Both the position numbers and the translations under genes were made by a program. A stretch of 64,000 nucleotides of DNA, taken from Gonocerus acuteangulatus. Its lineage: Eukaryota; Arthropoda; Insecta; Hemiptera; Coreidae. Of this stretch, positions 1-11,289 are shown piece after piece. The notes under the pieces are model-generated. The model was not told the origin of the DNA. It ran no database searches and saw only the letters and a program-made list of their open reading frames with translations. Location of the stretch: contig OX328124.1 of NCBI GenBank assembly GCA_946811695.1, positions 99,563,717 to 99,627,716 of the forward strand. Direction: 5' to 3'. Each line of letters opens with the position of its first letter. Position 1 is the stretch's first letter.

Positions 1-1518
1 TTCAAATTTGTCTTTGCATTTACCACATTGAGATTAGCGAATCTATGAGAAGAAATTATTGAGACACTGGTACCTAGGTAAAAAGAACACGTTTTTAGCC
101 ATGGTTGCTGGTGTTAATCATGATTTTCTTATTCTAAAAGAAAAAAAATCGATTGAGGTTTTCTTGGGGATATTCATGATGATTTTGTAAAAATATGAGG
201 CGTCTGCTCTAGTTGAGTAAATATAAGTGGCAACATTTCAGATGATTATTATAAAATTACATTAGGTCACAAATGTAATTTTATGATTAAGTTCCTCCCT
301 TTCAAAAGGAGATGTTTAATTTTGGTGCTCCAGAAATACAGTTCGTCAATTTGAGTTAGTCGTGTTATCTGGCTAAATATACTGTTTATCTATTGTTCCC
401 ATTTATTTCAACTAGATGTGTTTTATCTCATTAATTCCTTAATAATTGTTACAGAATATCGATAATTTTGTTTTTGATGTTTAACTGAAAGTGCATATCA
501 GCCCAGTGAGTTGGGTGATAAGAGGGGGCAAGCTAATTTTTGGGGGATTATCTTCTGCACAAATTAAAAAACAATCCTCAAGACGAAGAAATTGACCTAT
601 TTTTACTTGTAAATTCTTTTGAAAGCTTGAATAGGTACCTTCATTTAATGACTTGTCGCCAATACCTTCAATTGCTACATTTTAATGCATAAACTGTCGG
701 ACCTATTTAAATGAAATTTGGTAGGTTTTAAGCTGCTGACAAAATGATATAAAAATATCTATTATTTACGCTTTTTTCATGCTTATTAACTACATTGAAA
801 ATCTGAAAGTAAGTTTTAACATTTTTTAAATTCATTAAGAATCTTTTGATGCCTCGTAAAGGTCTCTAGTGTAAATACTTACGGAGTAAAACGTATTTTT
901 TATATGTAAAAAAAAAATATGTTCCGAGAATTTTCAATGTACACATTCCTCAATAACTGTTATTTGAGTTGTTCCGAAGCTTTTCCTGCCAAAATTAGCA
1001 TCCTCCCCCCCCCCCATTCAAGCAATTACGTTTTGACAAATGCATCCTAGACTATAGTGTGACAGAAACACTAATAATGGTGTTAATTACCTCAAAGGTT
1101 GACACGACTTAAATCCAACTAAAAATTGATAAAACCTCGGATCTACAATTAGCTAAAGGATTCGTGAAAATTGCGTAGTTAAGACAATTGAGGACCTTGA
1201 AGAGATAGGGCGAATCTGAAAAATCGATTTTTTAATTTTTTTTTTTTTGTGAGTCAGAAAGATGTAGGTAACACATAGCTTCGTCTTGTTTCTCTGGTCC
1301 CAGAAATCACTCCAATTATAATTAAAACATTGAATTTCAATAGCATACTTTTTCAATCAGATTTATGAATCACAGAGTGAGCATTCGCCTTTAATATCCT
1401 GAAGCACTTTCAGAACTCAGACTTCGATTTCCCAACATCCGGATTTCGTGAATCACCCTTTCTCTTCCACGGGCCTAAAATGACAAACGATTTCTTATAT
1501 TTTTTAAACTCTTGCGCC
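1..1518. other. AT-rich DNA without recognisable genes
   Basis: I see no coding region with family resemblance, no RNA gene and no clear repeat here. A C-run lies near 1007-1015 and short A or T runs are scattered. The open frames are short and low complexity. Confidence 0.5.
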
Positions 1519-1616
1519 TTGCTAAGATATTATGAGTTGTCGATGTGATAAAGAATCAGGGAAAAGTTGGGATTCCGCTAAGGAAACATCAATATGATTT
1601 TTGTAAAAATCTGTAT

Positions 1617-1659
1617 TAAGGACGTTTCGGCTACTCTTTGGTAGCCTTCGTCAGCTAAA
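1617..1659 (-). ncRNA. Hammerhead-ribozyme-like motif (minus strand)
   Basis: On the minus strand CTGACGA is followed by one A, a 6-bp stem II (GGCTAC/GTAGCC) and GAAA, then ACGT and C. CUGANGA...GAAA is the hammerhead core, and the self-complementary ACGU stem III fits the small PLE hammerheads reported to act as dimers. Stem I is short with a mismatch. One extra A sits between the core and stem II, as in the other copies in this window. Confidence 0.6.
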
Positions 1660-1698
1660 ATACGAAGGCAAGAAAACAAAAGCGTTCTTGTTTTTGTA

Positions 1699-1744
1699 AT
1701 TTAGCTGACGAAGGCTACCAAAGAGTAGCCGAAACGTCCTTAAT
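1699..1744 (+). ncRNA. Hammerhead-ribozyme-like motif (plus strand)
   Basis: This is the mirror copy of the motif at 1617-1659. The core CTGACGA is at 1705-1711, stem II is GGCTAC/GTAGCC, and GAAACGTC ends at 1738, the predicted cleavage position. Stem I pairs ATTTAG with CTTAAT, 5 of 6 pairs with one T-T mismatch. Activity is unproven. Confidence 0.6.
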
Positions 1745-1822
1745 ACAGATTTTTACAACAATCGTATGGATGTTTCCTTAGCGGAATCCCAACTATTCCC
1801 TGATTGCTTGCTAAGATATTAT

Positions 1823-2582
<760 letters not shown>

Positions 2583-2691
2583 GATGTTATATTATATGAT
2601 ATATTTATTGCTTTCATTACATAAGTATTTATAGCAAAGTTTGACCCAAATATTAAAAAGAAAGATGAGATTCATAATTGCTTACAATATA

Positions 2692-3468
2692 CTATTCTGC
2701 TAATCGTAGTCCTCCTACTCTGCTAATCCTACTCCTCCTCTTCTTCTTATCCTAGTCCTCCTACTCTGCTAATCCTACCCCTCCGATTCTACTAATCCTA
2801 GTCCTCCTAATCTACTAATCCTAGTCCTCCTATTCTTCTAATCCTACTCCTCCTATTCTTCTAATCAAAGTCCTCCTACTCTGTTAATCCTACTTCTCCT
2901 ATTCTACTAATCCTAGTCCTCCTAACCTACTAATCCTAGTCCTCCTAATCTACTAATCCTAGTGCTCCTATTCTTCCAATCCTACTCCTCCTATTCTTCT
3001 AATCCAAGTCCTCCTACTCTGCTAATCCTACTTCTCCTATTCTACTAATCCTAGTCCTCCTAACCTACTAATCCTAGTCCTCCTAATCTACTAATCCTAG
3101 TCCTTCTATTCTTCTAATCCTACTCCTCCTACTCTTCTAATCCTATTCCTCCTAATCTGCTAATCCTAGTCCGCCTATTCTGCTAATCCTAGTACGCCTA
3201 ATCTGCTAATCCTAGTCCTCCTATTCCGCTAATCCTACTCCTCCTATTCTACTAATCCTAGTCCTCCTATTCTTCTAATCCTAGTCCTCCTAATCTGCTA
3301 ATCCTAGTACTCCTATTCCGCTAATCCTACTCCTCCTATTCTGCTAATCCTAGTCCTCCTAATCTGCTAATCCTAGTCCGCTTATTCTGCTAAACCTTGT
3401 CTTTCTATTCTGCTAATCTTAGTTCGTCTTCTTTAGTAACTCCAGTCCTCCTATTCTGCTAAAAAAAA
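2692..3468. repeat. 23-bp minisatellite, about 33 copies
   Basis: This is a degenerate tandem array, pyrimidine-rich on the plus strand. The unit is AATCCTAGTCCTCCTATTC plus 4 bases. Most variation is at fixed positions (TAGTCC/TACTCC, TATTC/TAATC, TGCT/TACT/TTCT). On the minus strand the unit reads TTAGCAGAATAGGAGGAC plus 5 bases, closely resembling the array at 13.25-13.50 kb. Confidence 0.9.
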
Positions 3469-4020
3469 GTATTATTTTTCTGCATAAAAAAGGAATGTTT
3501 CTGCATTTTATATGAGTTGTTCGGAAGATATTGCCGGAAAAATGTTGCTTGCCCCTTTCACATCCATAGCTGAACATGCACTCTGAACTACTTTCACAAG
3601 TTTGTATTTCCGTGCTGACGTTCGTGAGCACCCGTGAATATAAACCTAAAGTCAGTGGAGGCGAATTATAATAAAAACGCCTGCCGGAGCAGCCTTCAGA
3701 TTTCCAAACATTCCATATAATATTAAATAATTCATGAATCCCCAGGTTCGATGCTAATAAGTACAAAGCGTGGCTTAGAGCGGAAACCCCATCCACGCTC
3801 TCCTCTCTCCTTCCCTCCTCTACTTATATTCTATAAAAATGCGCTAATTTTTTTGACATCACAATTCGCGAGCTTTTTATTATTCTCACTTGATTATTAC
3901 TTATGATTTGATCCCAATTGAGTGTGTACGTGATCCAACATAATTACTGAAGTGTTCATTGATAGAGAAACACATTTCAAAAAGAAAAATACCGAATTTT
4001 GTTACATGACAATAGTAATT
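3469..4020. other. No recognisable feature
   Basis: A 125-codon minus frame (3419-3796) begins in non-repeat DNA and runs into the minisatellite. It has no recognisable motif and I do not call it a gene. Confidence 0.4.
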
Positions 4021-4023
4021 ACT

Positions 4024-4530
4024 AATACGAAGTCACGGGATTTTTCGGATTCGGCTAGGAGAAACAAACGTCAGATCTTTAGGCAGAAAAATATATTGGA
4101 CGTTTCGGCTGCACTTTGGCAGCCTTCTTCAGCTAAAAATAAATATACACAAATTACAAGTAAGAATAATCAGCCAGAATGAGCGTTTTTTTATCATGAC
4201 AATAAATTTTGAAAAACTCTTATTTTTAAAAATTGAAAAGTAGGTAGTTATTATACAATACGGTTGTCAGTAAGAAAAATTAAAACTATTAAAAAACGTG
4301 TAAAGGTAAAAAAAAATGCAGAAAGACATTAGCCAGCAGTAGACAGAAACAATTATCCGCATGAGCACACAAGTAACTCATTCAAATTTTATATTATACG
4401 CAAAAACAATATAGGTATTCTATATGTGAAAATAATTGATAATAATTAATACAAAGTAAACGGCCAATATAGATTTCTTCCTGAAGAACTGCTGTTTGTT
4501 TTCTCCTCGCCGAATCCCAATCATCCCTTT
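4024..4530. mobile_element. Degenerate Penelope-end pair in inverted orientation
   Basis: A segment at about 4030-4110 (GGATTCGGCTAGGAGAAAC ... ATATTGG) recurs as its reverse complement at about 4455-4525 (GGGATTCGGCGAGGAGAA on the minus strand). The left copy continues into a hammerhead-like motif; the right copy has lost it. The layout matches the 1.5-1.8 kb pair but is more diverged, with a 300-bp AT-rich spacer. I infer an older PLE-end insertion. Confidence 0.5.
4092..4138 (-). ncRNA. Hammerhead-ribozyme-like motif
   Basis: Minus strand: CTGAAGA, one A, stem II GGCTGC/GCAGCC with loop CAAAGT, then GAAA, ACGT stem III and C. The core is intact (N7 is variable in hammerheads). Stem I is poorly paired, so activity is doubtful. 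Confidence 0.5.
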
Positions 4531-4641
4531 TTTTTTTTTTTTTTTTGATTTTTAAAGGCAATTCAACCACACAGGTCATTGTTGCCTATTTGATTTTATT
4601 GGAAAGTAATAATTACCCAAAATGAAAATTCAAGGCAGCAA

Positions 4642-4900
4642 TCAGATTATACAAATATTTATATACATAGACACACACACGAACATATATATATATATAC
4701 ACACACACACACATACACATATATACCTACACACATATATATACATATATATATATGTGTGTATATATATATATATATACATACATACATACACAAACAT
4801 ACATAGGTACATATAATTTAAACAGAAGTTAAATAACTGTAGCAATAAAACTCGTATATTTTCACACAGGCACACACATTCACATATACACATGCAAAAA
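4642..4900. repeat. Mixed (CA)n/(TA)n low-complexity tract
   Basis: Alternating CA, TA and TATG runs. The open frames here encode only Tyr-Ile/His-Thr dipeptide repeats and are not genes. Confidence 0.9.
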
Positions 4901-5194
4901 ATACAAATACTCAAGTACAGAAAACCGGGGATAAAAAACATTTTATGTCTCCAAATTACATTATTTGTTTACCTTCAAATTACATTATTTATGCATTTTT
5001 TAATTAAATGAATTATATTTTATCATAGAGATCTGTATCTCTCAAGAAGTTCAACGCTCGCTTGTCCAACCATCCCTTGACTTCGTATCGCCGCAACGGA
5101 AAATTACTAATGTAGTTCCGGAATAAACTCTCCTTTCAAATGGACCGATTTAGTTTATTTTACAAGAAAACTCTTATACGACTTTTGATAGCCG

Positions 5195-5310
5195 AAATAA
5201 TAATGATAAGGTCAGTTTGCTGTCGTGGTTCCTAAGATCTTGCTTCGTTTTGAAATAATAATGATAAGGTCAGTTTGCTGTCGTGGTTCCTAAGATCTTG
5301 CTTCGTTTTG
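5195..5310. repeat. 58-bp direct repeat, two tandem copies, 5' side of LINE
   Basis: Identical 58-bp units at 5195-5252 and 5253-5310, followed by the first 10 bases of a third (5311-5320) where the LINE begins. A third full copy lies at the LINE's 3' end. The unit looks like a very long target-site duplication, plus one extra tandem duplication. Confidence 0.9.
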
Positions 5311-5311
5311 A

Positions 5312-5626
5312 AATAATAATTTATCCGAATCTATAAAAAGGATTGAAATTAGCTTAGCTATTCTACAAAATATTATCCTGCAGAAGGAACGCTCCAGAGA
5401 GGAAAATGCATCGGTGCCCGCAATCCAGGTCAAGACGGACCAAGGCGTTCAGTCAAGAAATCGCAGCCCAACAGAACCATCCCTTGGGGAGAAGTCATCC
5501 GAAGAAGAAGATGTTTTGGAAGATGAAATATTTGTTAAAAATCCACCAAATATTAAAACTCCTAAGGGCAAAAGGTCTAAAAGTGGGAACAAAGCTAAAA
5601 AAAAAGAAACAGGTAATTTAAAATGA
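5312..5626 (+). pseudogene. LINE ORF1 C-terminal part
   Basis: The frame is open from the 5' junction to a TGA at 5624-5626. Its peptide starts LSESIKRIEISLAILQN and becomes acidic then lysine-rich (SSEEEDVLEDE, later KGKRSKSGNKAKKK). It has no start codon of its own, which fits truncation of the element inside ORF1. A charged, basic C-terminus suits a nucleic-acid-binding ORF1 protein, but no zinc knuckle is left, so the function is inferred from position upstream of ORF2. Confidence 0.55.
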
Positions 5627-5746
5627 ATTTAACAGCTGTTATATTTTTTAATCAATTTAATTTATTTTATTCCCTAATTAATTATGACTATACTCCAGTG
5701 GAACATAAATGGCTGAAAAACGCATTTAAATGATTTAAAGTGCCTG

Positions 5747-8700
5747 TTGCGACATAAACCATTACAGATAATAGGACTCCAAGAAACACATCTAGTACCA
5801 GGTAAAAGCGTTAGCATACATAATTATTCCGTTTACAGAAATGACTATTGTTTGGGAGGTAAAGCATGTGGGGGAGTTGCTGTGCTTGTTAAAGACAACA
5901 CATACAGCGAACCCATTCGTTTATTGACAATATTACAAGCTGTAGCTGTCTCGGTGTACCTTCCTTTCCGTCTCACGGTTTGTTCTCTGTATCTTCCACC
6001 AAGTGAACCTATTGATGTACATGCGATTCATGACTTACTGACCCAACTTCCAACGCCCTTTTTATTACTTTCTGATGCCAACGCTCTCAGTACTATGTGG
6101 AACTCATCAATTACAAACAACCGTGGACGACTTTTACAAAATATATTTGAAGGATTGGACTTACTCACTCTCAACACGAACTTACCGACCCATCTATGCC
6201 CACGGACAGGTACTTATTCAAATATTGACATATCTGTTTGCTCCTCTTCAGTTTATACTCGATTCGAGTGGGAAGTGAGCGACGACACCTACTCGAGTGA
6301 TCATTTTCCTATATTCCTGACACTAACTTCACAACCACCGATATTCCAAACTCAGACTAGATATAATACAAAGAAAGCTGACTGGACCACATTTCAAGAC
6401 CACATTATAACCACACAGAACTTACAACACACATACTCAGTGAACGAATTAACAGAATTAATATTAGACGCAGCTGAACATAGTATACCTAAAACCACAA
6501 CTAAATACGCAAAAACTCCGGTTCCTTGGTGGAATAATGACTGTAGAATCGCCATCAGAGAAAGGAAAAAGGCACTTCAATATTTTTGCAGGCATCCGTC
6601 TGATGAAGCCCTTATTGATTACAAGAAAAAGAGGGCCAAGGCTAAGTGGGTGATAAAAACTGCCAAAAGAAATTCCTGGATAGATTTCGTTTCTCAATTA
6701 AATTCTAACAGTGCGCCAAGCGATGCATGGGCAGTTGTAAACAAAATAATTCATAAAAAATACAAACAACCCATAACTGGACTCCAAAACGACGACATAA
6801 TCATAACTGACCAAAAAGATTTATCTAACCTATTAGGGACTTACTTCAAAAAATGTTTTAGTGACGAAAACTTCAACAAAGAATTTCAGGAACATAAAAG
6901 AAAAGTAGAATCTGATACATTAAGAGACCAAACTGAAAACGATACGACTTTGAACGACTCTGTAACATTAAACGAACTTAACTTTGCAATAAAGAAATCA
7001 CGTACAACTTCACCCGGACCGGACAGAATAACATACGACATGATACAACACTTACCACCCACTACTCTTCCCCTTCTTCTGAATGCATTCAATGAGGTGT
7101 TTGAAGCAGGAATCTATCCTCACTCGTGGAACGAATCTATCATAGTTCCGATTTTGAAATCAGGCAAGGATAAGAAAATCGACTCCAGTTATCGTCCAGT
7201 TTCTTTAACCAGTTGTTTGTGCAAAACCCTGGAGAGAATATTAAATCATAGGTTAACATGGTACCTAGAAAAAAATAATCTTCTTTCTGGCTATCAATGT
7301 GGGTTTAGAACAGGGCACTCCACAATGCATCATATTTTAAGGCTAGAAAATGACATTTTAGAGGCTTTTGACAATAAGCAGTCATTAATAGCAGTTTCCC
7401 TCGATATCGAAAAAGCGTTTGATAGTGTTTGGAGGCGGCTCGTATTGCTGCAATTGCTAAAATGGAATATTGGTGGAAACATTTTTAATTTTGTCAAAAA
7501 TTATCTAAGTAACAGACGGTTCCGAGTGAGAATAGGTTCTACTTTATCGGACGAATTCCTGCAGGAAAATGGAGTGCCACAGGGAGGTGTCCTCAGCACA
7601 ACGCTTTTTAATATTGCAATAAATGGTATGATTGAATGCATACCTCAAACAATATCATACTGTATATATGCTGACGACCTGCTTTTGTACACGATGTCCA
7701 CCAAAACAAGACAGGAAGAAACTACCTTACAGACAACATTGGACTCACTTGAAAATTGGGGAAAACTTCGAGGATTTCGTTTCTCCCAAACCAAAACAAA
7801 ATGTATCATATTTTCCAAGAAACGATTAAAACCTAACCCATCGATCACCTTAGCCGGAAGAGACGTAACAAAGACTGACATGATACAATTTCTAGGCATG
7901 ACTTTTGACGCGAAACTTACGTGGGTACCCCATATAAAAGCTATTCTCAATAAATGCAAAAAATCACTGAATCTATTGAGGATCTTAGCCAACACGAAGT
8001 GGGGTGCTGACAGATGTTCTATGCTGACATTTTATAGAGCTTACACGAGATCAATCCTTGATTACGGATGTACAGCATATTCATCGGCCAGTCCAACTGC
8101 CCTCAAACAATTGGACACAATACACAACACCGGTATACGACTAGCAACAGGTGCATTTAGATCAAGCCCATGCAAAAGCCTATATGTTGAAGCTAATGAA
8201 CCTCCACTAGAGTATAGACGTCAACTCCTCTCCTTAAAGCAATTCATAAATCTCAAAGCCCTCAATAAGCCTTGTATAAAATCTATAATTGACGATAACG
8301 TAAGGCCTTATCGAGCCAAGCAAGAGCCTTTGAATAAAAGAATTTTGAACTATTCACGTAACTCAACTATTCTTCAAATACCATTGTTTTGTAATGAGCT
8401 CATTCCACACCCGCCTTGGAGAATTCATCAATTTAGTATAATTAAAAAATTATCGAAACATAAGAAACAGAATCCCACATCAACTCATTTTTACAAATAT
8501 CATTTTTACAAAATAGTATCTGAGAATCCTAAAGCCCTCTACATTTTCACTGACGGATCCAAAACACTACACGGGACAGCATCTGCAGCACTCATTGACA
8601 ACACAACATACCACTCAAAATTACCAAATGACACTAGCACATTCACAGCAGAACTTAACGGAATTATTTTGGCCCTTTCAAATATTCGACATACTAACAG

Positions 8701-9331
8701 ACACTGCATTATTTTTACAGATTCTCTCAGCTCACTTCATTCCCTATCTGACATGTACAGTACACATCCATTGATTACACAAATACTATCACAACTTTAC
8801 GATCTACAGGACAGAAACATTCATGTAACTTTTGTATGGATACCTGGACATGACGACATACCAAGAAGTACGGACGTAGACAATGAAGCAAAATTAGCTA
8901 CAAGACGAACAACTGAAGACATTAATCAGATGACTAGACATGACATAAACAATTTAATAAAAATACACATAATGAACAAGTGGCAAACTGACTGGACATA
9001 CACACAAGACAACAAGTTACGAGAGATTAAGCCGACAATAGGAGCCTGGAGTTCCAGTATTAGGAACTCGAGGCGTGAAGAAGTCGTGCTTACTAGACTA
9101 AGAATTGGACATTCACACTTGACACATTCGTATTTGATGACAAGACAGGACAAACCGATTTGTACACTTTGCAACGTTCCTTTAACAATCAAACACATAC
9201 TTACAGACTGCAGGGAAAGACAAGACATTGATTTACCTACAGACTTACACGAATTGCTTAAACAGGACAGTACACACATTGATAATATTCTAAAATATTT
9301 AAAAAATAAAAATAAGATCCAACGTTTTTAG
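5747..9331 (+). CDS. LINE ORF2: APE endonuclease - reverse transcriptase - RNase H
   Basis: Encodes the retrotransposition enzyme. Counting from 5747 (1,194 residues): the endonuclease has QETHL (E13), SDAN (110-112) and SDHF (184-186). The RT palm has motif A LDIEKAFD (D553), GVPQGG, and YADD (641-644). RNase H has TDGS (D936), AELNG (E969), TDSLS (D992) and VDNEAKLA (D1045). A C-x2-C-x7-H-x4-C finger starts at C1139. The natural start is probably ATG at 5684, giving MTILQWNING in the same frame. Codon 11 there is TGA (5714-5716), where relatives have a sense codon, and it removes the first catalytic Asn strand from the long frame. The rest is uninterrupted, so the copy is disabled by one nonsense change. 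5747 is a TTG codon and not a likely initiator. It would act in cytoplasm and nucleus by target-primed reverse transcription. Confidence 0.9.
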   Translation: MRHKPLQIIGLQETHLVPGKSVSIHNYSVYRNDYCLGGKACGGVAVLVKDNTYSEPIRLLTILQAVAVSVYLPFRLTVCSLYLPPSEPIDVHAIHDLLTQLPTPFLLLSDANALSTMWNSSITNNRGRLLQNIFEGLDLLTLNTNLPTHLCPRTGTYSNIDISVCSSSVYTRFEWEVSDDTYSSDHFPIFLTLTSQPPIFQTQTRYNTKKADWTTFQDHIITTQNLQHTYSVNELTELILDAAEHSIPKTTTKYAKTPVPWWNNDCRIAIRERKKALQYFCRHPSDEALIDYKKKRAKAKWVIKTAKRNSWIDFVSQLNSNSAPSDAWAVVNKIIHKKYKQPITGLQNDDIIITDQKDLSNLLGTYFKKCFSDENFNKEFQEHKRKVESDTLRDQTENDTTLNDSVTLNELNFAIKKSRTTSPGPDRITYDMIQHLPPTTLPLLLNAFNEVFEAGIYPHSWNESIIVPILKSGKDKKIDSSYRPVSLTSCLCKTLERILNHRLTWYLEKNNLLSGYQCGFRTGHSTMHHILRLENDILEAFDNKQSLIAVSLDIEKAFDSVWRRLVLLQLLKWNIGGNIFNFVKNYLSNRRFRVRIGSTLSDEFLQENGVPQGGVLSTTLFNIAINGMIECIPQTISYCIYADDLLLYTMSTKTRQEETTLQTTLDSLENWGKLRGFRFSQTKTKCIIFSKKRLKPNPSITLAGRDVTKTDMIQFLGMTFDAKLTWVPHIKAILNKCKKSLNLLRILANTKWGADRCSMLTFYRAYTRSILDYGCTAYSSASPTALKQLDTIHNTGIRLATGAFRSSPCKSLYVEANEPPLEYRRQLLSLKQFINLKALNKPCIKSIIDDNVRPYRAKQEPLNKRILNYSRNSTILQIPLFCNELIPHPPWRIHQFSIIKKLSKHKKQNPTSTHFYKYHFYKIVSENPKALYIFTDGSKTLHGTASAALIDNTTYHSKLPNDTSTFTAELNGIILALSNIRHTNRHCIIFTDSLSSLHSLSDMYSTHPLITQILSQLYDLQDRNIHVTFVWIPGHDDIPRSTDVDNEAKLATRRTTEDINQMTRHDINNLIKIHIMNKWQTDWTYTQDNKLREIKPTIGAWSSSIRNSRREEVVLTRLRIGHSHLTHSYLMTRQDKPICTLCNVPLTIKHILTDCRERQDIDLPTDLHELLKQDSTHIDNILKYLKNKNKIQRF

Positions 9332-9577
9332 AAATCCTCCCTATAAATAATTTATTTTGTATTTATTTATATATATATTTTTTTTATAATTTATAATTAT
9401 AATTATTATTTTATTTTGTTTTCTTAAACAATGATAAATCTTTTCAGCTACTATAGTATCTTTTTGTAATTGTCTTTTTCATTTAGCTTTGTATTTCAAC
9501 ATTTAGCTTTGTTCGCACATTGAATTTAAGAGTAAATAGCCTTTGTTGTGAACTCTAAATAAATAAATAAAAAATTG

Positions 9578-9635
9578 AAATAATAATGATAAGGTCAGTT
9601 TGCTGTCGTGGTTCCTAAGATCTTGCTTCGTTTTG
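9578..9635. repeat. 58-bp direct repeat, 3' side of LINE
   Basis: Identical to the two upstream units at 5195-5310. It follows the (AAAT)n tail directly and continues into unique flank. Confidence 0.9.
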
Positions 9636-10947
9636 AAATTTAATTTAACATTTTTTTTACGAAAAATTAAGACAAAACATTGACAGTTTCTACTTTAAGC
9701 TTTCTAAATGACACTAGTGATAAGAACGGAAACTCGCTAAGAGGCGCAGTTCCTGCGAGTCGGACGTTTTAATTTCTTAACATAGGTTGGATTCCTTGAA
9801 CTTTTACAAAACTTTAAATTTTGTAAATCCTTTAGAAGTTTTACACGTCTATTCTTCTATTGCGTTGTAGAGAAATGTATTCTATCCCCGCAGTAATGAG
9901 TCAGTAGGGTTATGGTATTTGGCATTTATTGTGGGAAGCTTCGTCTGAACAGGTGGTAAGAAGATGCGGGATATTGCTGTGGTACTTCTTCTACGAATGA
10001 CTTTTACGGTTTGTCTACGCATGTTGGTATTTAATGTTTACAATACGGGTGGGTATTGAAAAGATAACACCTCTATATATGCTAGTGATTAAAGAAAATG
10101 TTTTACGTCGTAACTCGTTAATATATATTACGATTGGAGGTGGTTAAGAAAGCTTGCTATTATACACTGACGATCTAGTAATATTTTCCACCACTTCCCA
10201 ATATTGGTAGAGTTAAAAAGCTTCGGATCTTGGTTAAAAAGCGATTGATTTGAAAATAAAATGTCTAACACACAAGAGCTGCATTTTCGAGGCACATTCC
10301 ACATAACGAGGGTAGTTTACTCTGCATTCTTGAATAATTTGCTTAAAATAACCTATACAAAAAATAATAATTTTCCTATTTTATATTTGAAATTATTCAA
10401 TTAATATATATTTTTAATTTTTTTTAAAGAGGTTTGTGTTTGCTACTACACTTTGGGTACGCCATTTGGTAGTTGGTGGACCAAGAAAAAAAATCAATAA
10501 TGGCGGAGTAACAACTAAAAAAAGTATTAAATCATGATAGCAGTGCCATGCTAACATATCGTCGCTACAAATGCAAATTATCGAATATGAAAATCACCAG
10601 TTTTCAGAGTGGAAAAGCATTTATTCATAATTTTTTTTTTGGACAGTCAAGTATTCGGCAGATTTAACCTATTGATAGTGGAATACTTTCCCTTTAATAG
10701 AGTGAAGTATGATTCAAGAATTTCCCCTACATAAGTCCAGCAGAAATTAGTAAAGATTGACAATGAAAGATGCATTTTTTCACATTCGTTACTTTGCATT
10801 TGTATCGACGATATCATAGTAATGTTGTAAATACGTACAGTGTATGATCAAAATCTAGCAATCAATATACCTCATATGGGATGTAATTATATACTTACCT
10901 AGACGTTAAACATCAGTACTTGAGTTATTAATTCTTTTATTCATTTT
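9636..10947. other. AT-rich region with traces of repeats
   Basis: The stretch 9710-9780 (GAACGGAAACTCGCTAAGAG, then CGCAGTTCCTGCGAGT) resembles 41028-41080 and marks a shared dispersed repeat. Apart from the RT trace listed separately I see no gene. Confidence 0.4.
10129..10330 (+). pseudogene. Possible reverse-transcriptase relic
   Basis: The frame from 10157 reads LLYTDDLVIFSTTSQYW, which matches the palm motif C neighbourhood of non-LTR reverse transcriptases (Y-x-D-D followed by hydrophobics). After a stop and a frame change the sequence continues as KSFGSWLKS, typical of the segment that follows in jockey/R1-type RTs. It is heavily decayed, and the call rests on about 30 residues. Confidence 0.3.
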
Positions 10948-11069
10948 AGCACTTTCCTCCGAAGGAAAGTAGCTATTGAGGTTGGACTCATGACGAAATT
11001 TTTGAAAAATTTCTTCAAATCTTTATCGATCCTACCTAGTAGACACCGAAAATGACCCCCGTTAAAATT

Positions 11070-11075
<6 letters not shown>

Positions 11076-11121
<46 letters not shown>
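11076..11121. repeat. (TA)n microsatellite inside TIR element
   Basis: A pure TA tract directly upstream of the first tandem unit. Confidence 0.9.
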
Positions 11122-11130
<9 letters not shown>

Positions 11131-11289
11131 CTGTTAACACGATAGCGGCCAGAGTTTTTGTTTTTTCGTCACGAAACTTGGTATATAGCATTCAATTAGC
11201 AAACGATTGAACGAGTTCGTTAACCACCAAAGTCGGTTCACCGGAAGGGGGGGATTACCCCGAACCCAAAACACTAATTTGACTATGTC

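Larger units (their letters stand above)
1519..1822. mobile_element. Inverted pair of Penelope-like ends with 15-bp target-site duplication
   Basis: Two copies of one about 110-bp sequence face each other (arms about 1554-1660 and 1698-1805). Each contains a hammerhead-like core. The pair is flanked by an identical 15-bp direct repeat, TTGCTAAGATATTAT, at 1519-1533 and 1808-1822, which I read as the target-site duplication of a single insertion. No reverse transcriptase is left. Penelope-like elements (PLEs) are known to carry small hammerhead ribozymes in their terminal pLTRs and to occur as inverted partial copies, so I assign this to a PLE end. The family assignment is inference; the inverted repeat and the duplication are directly visible. 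Confidence 0.7.
5311..9577 (+). mobile_element. I/Nimb-like non-LTR retrotransposon (LINE), 5'-truncated in ORF1, nearly intact
   Basis: About 4.27 kb. It holds the 3' part of ORF1, a short spacer, a full-length ORF2 (endonuclease, reverse transcriptase, RNase H, C-terminal CCHC) and a 3' UTR of about 250 bp ending in (AAAT)n-A. RNase H in ORF2 together with a CCHC tail places it near the I/Nimb/R1 group. The element is young: the flanking 58-bp copies are identical and ORF2 has a single stop. Related shorter tails occur at 36.6, 53.6 and 61.6 kb, so the family has been active in this genome. Confidence 0.85.
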
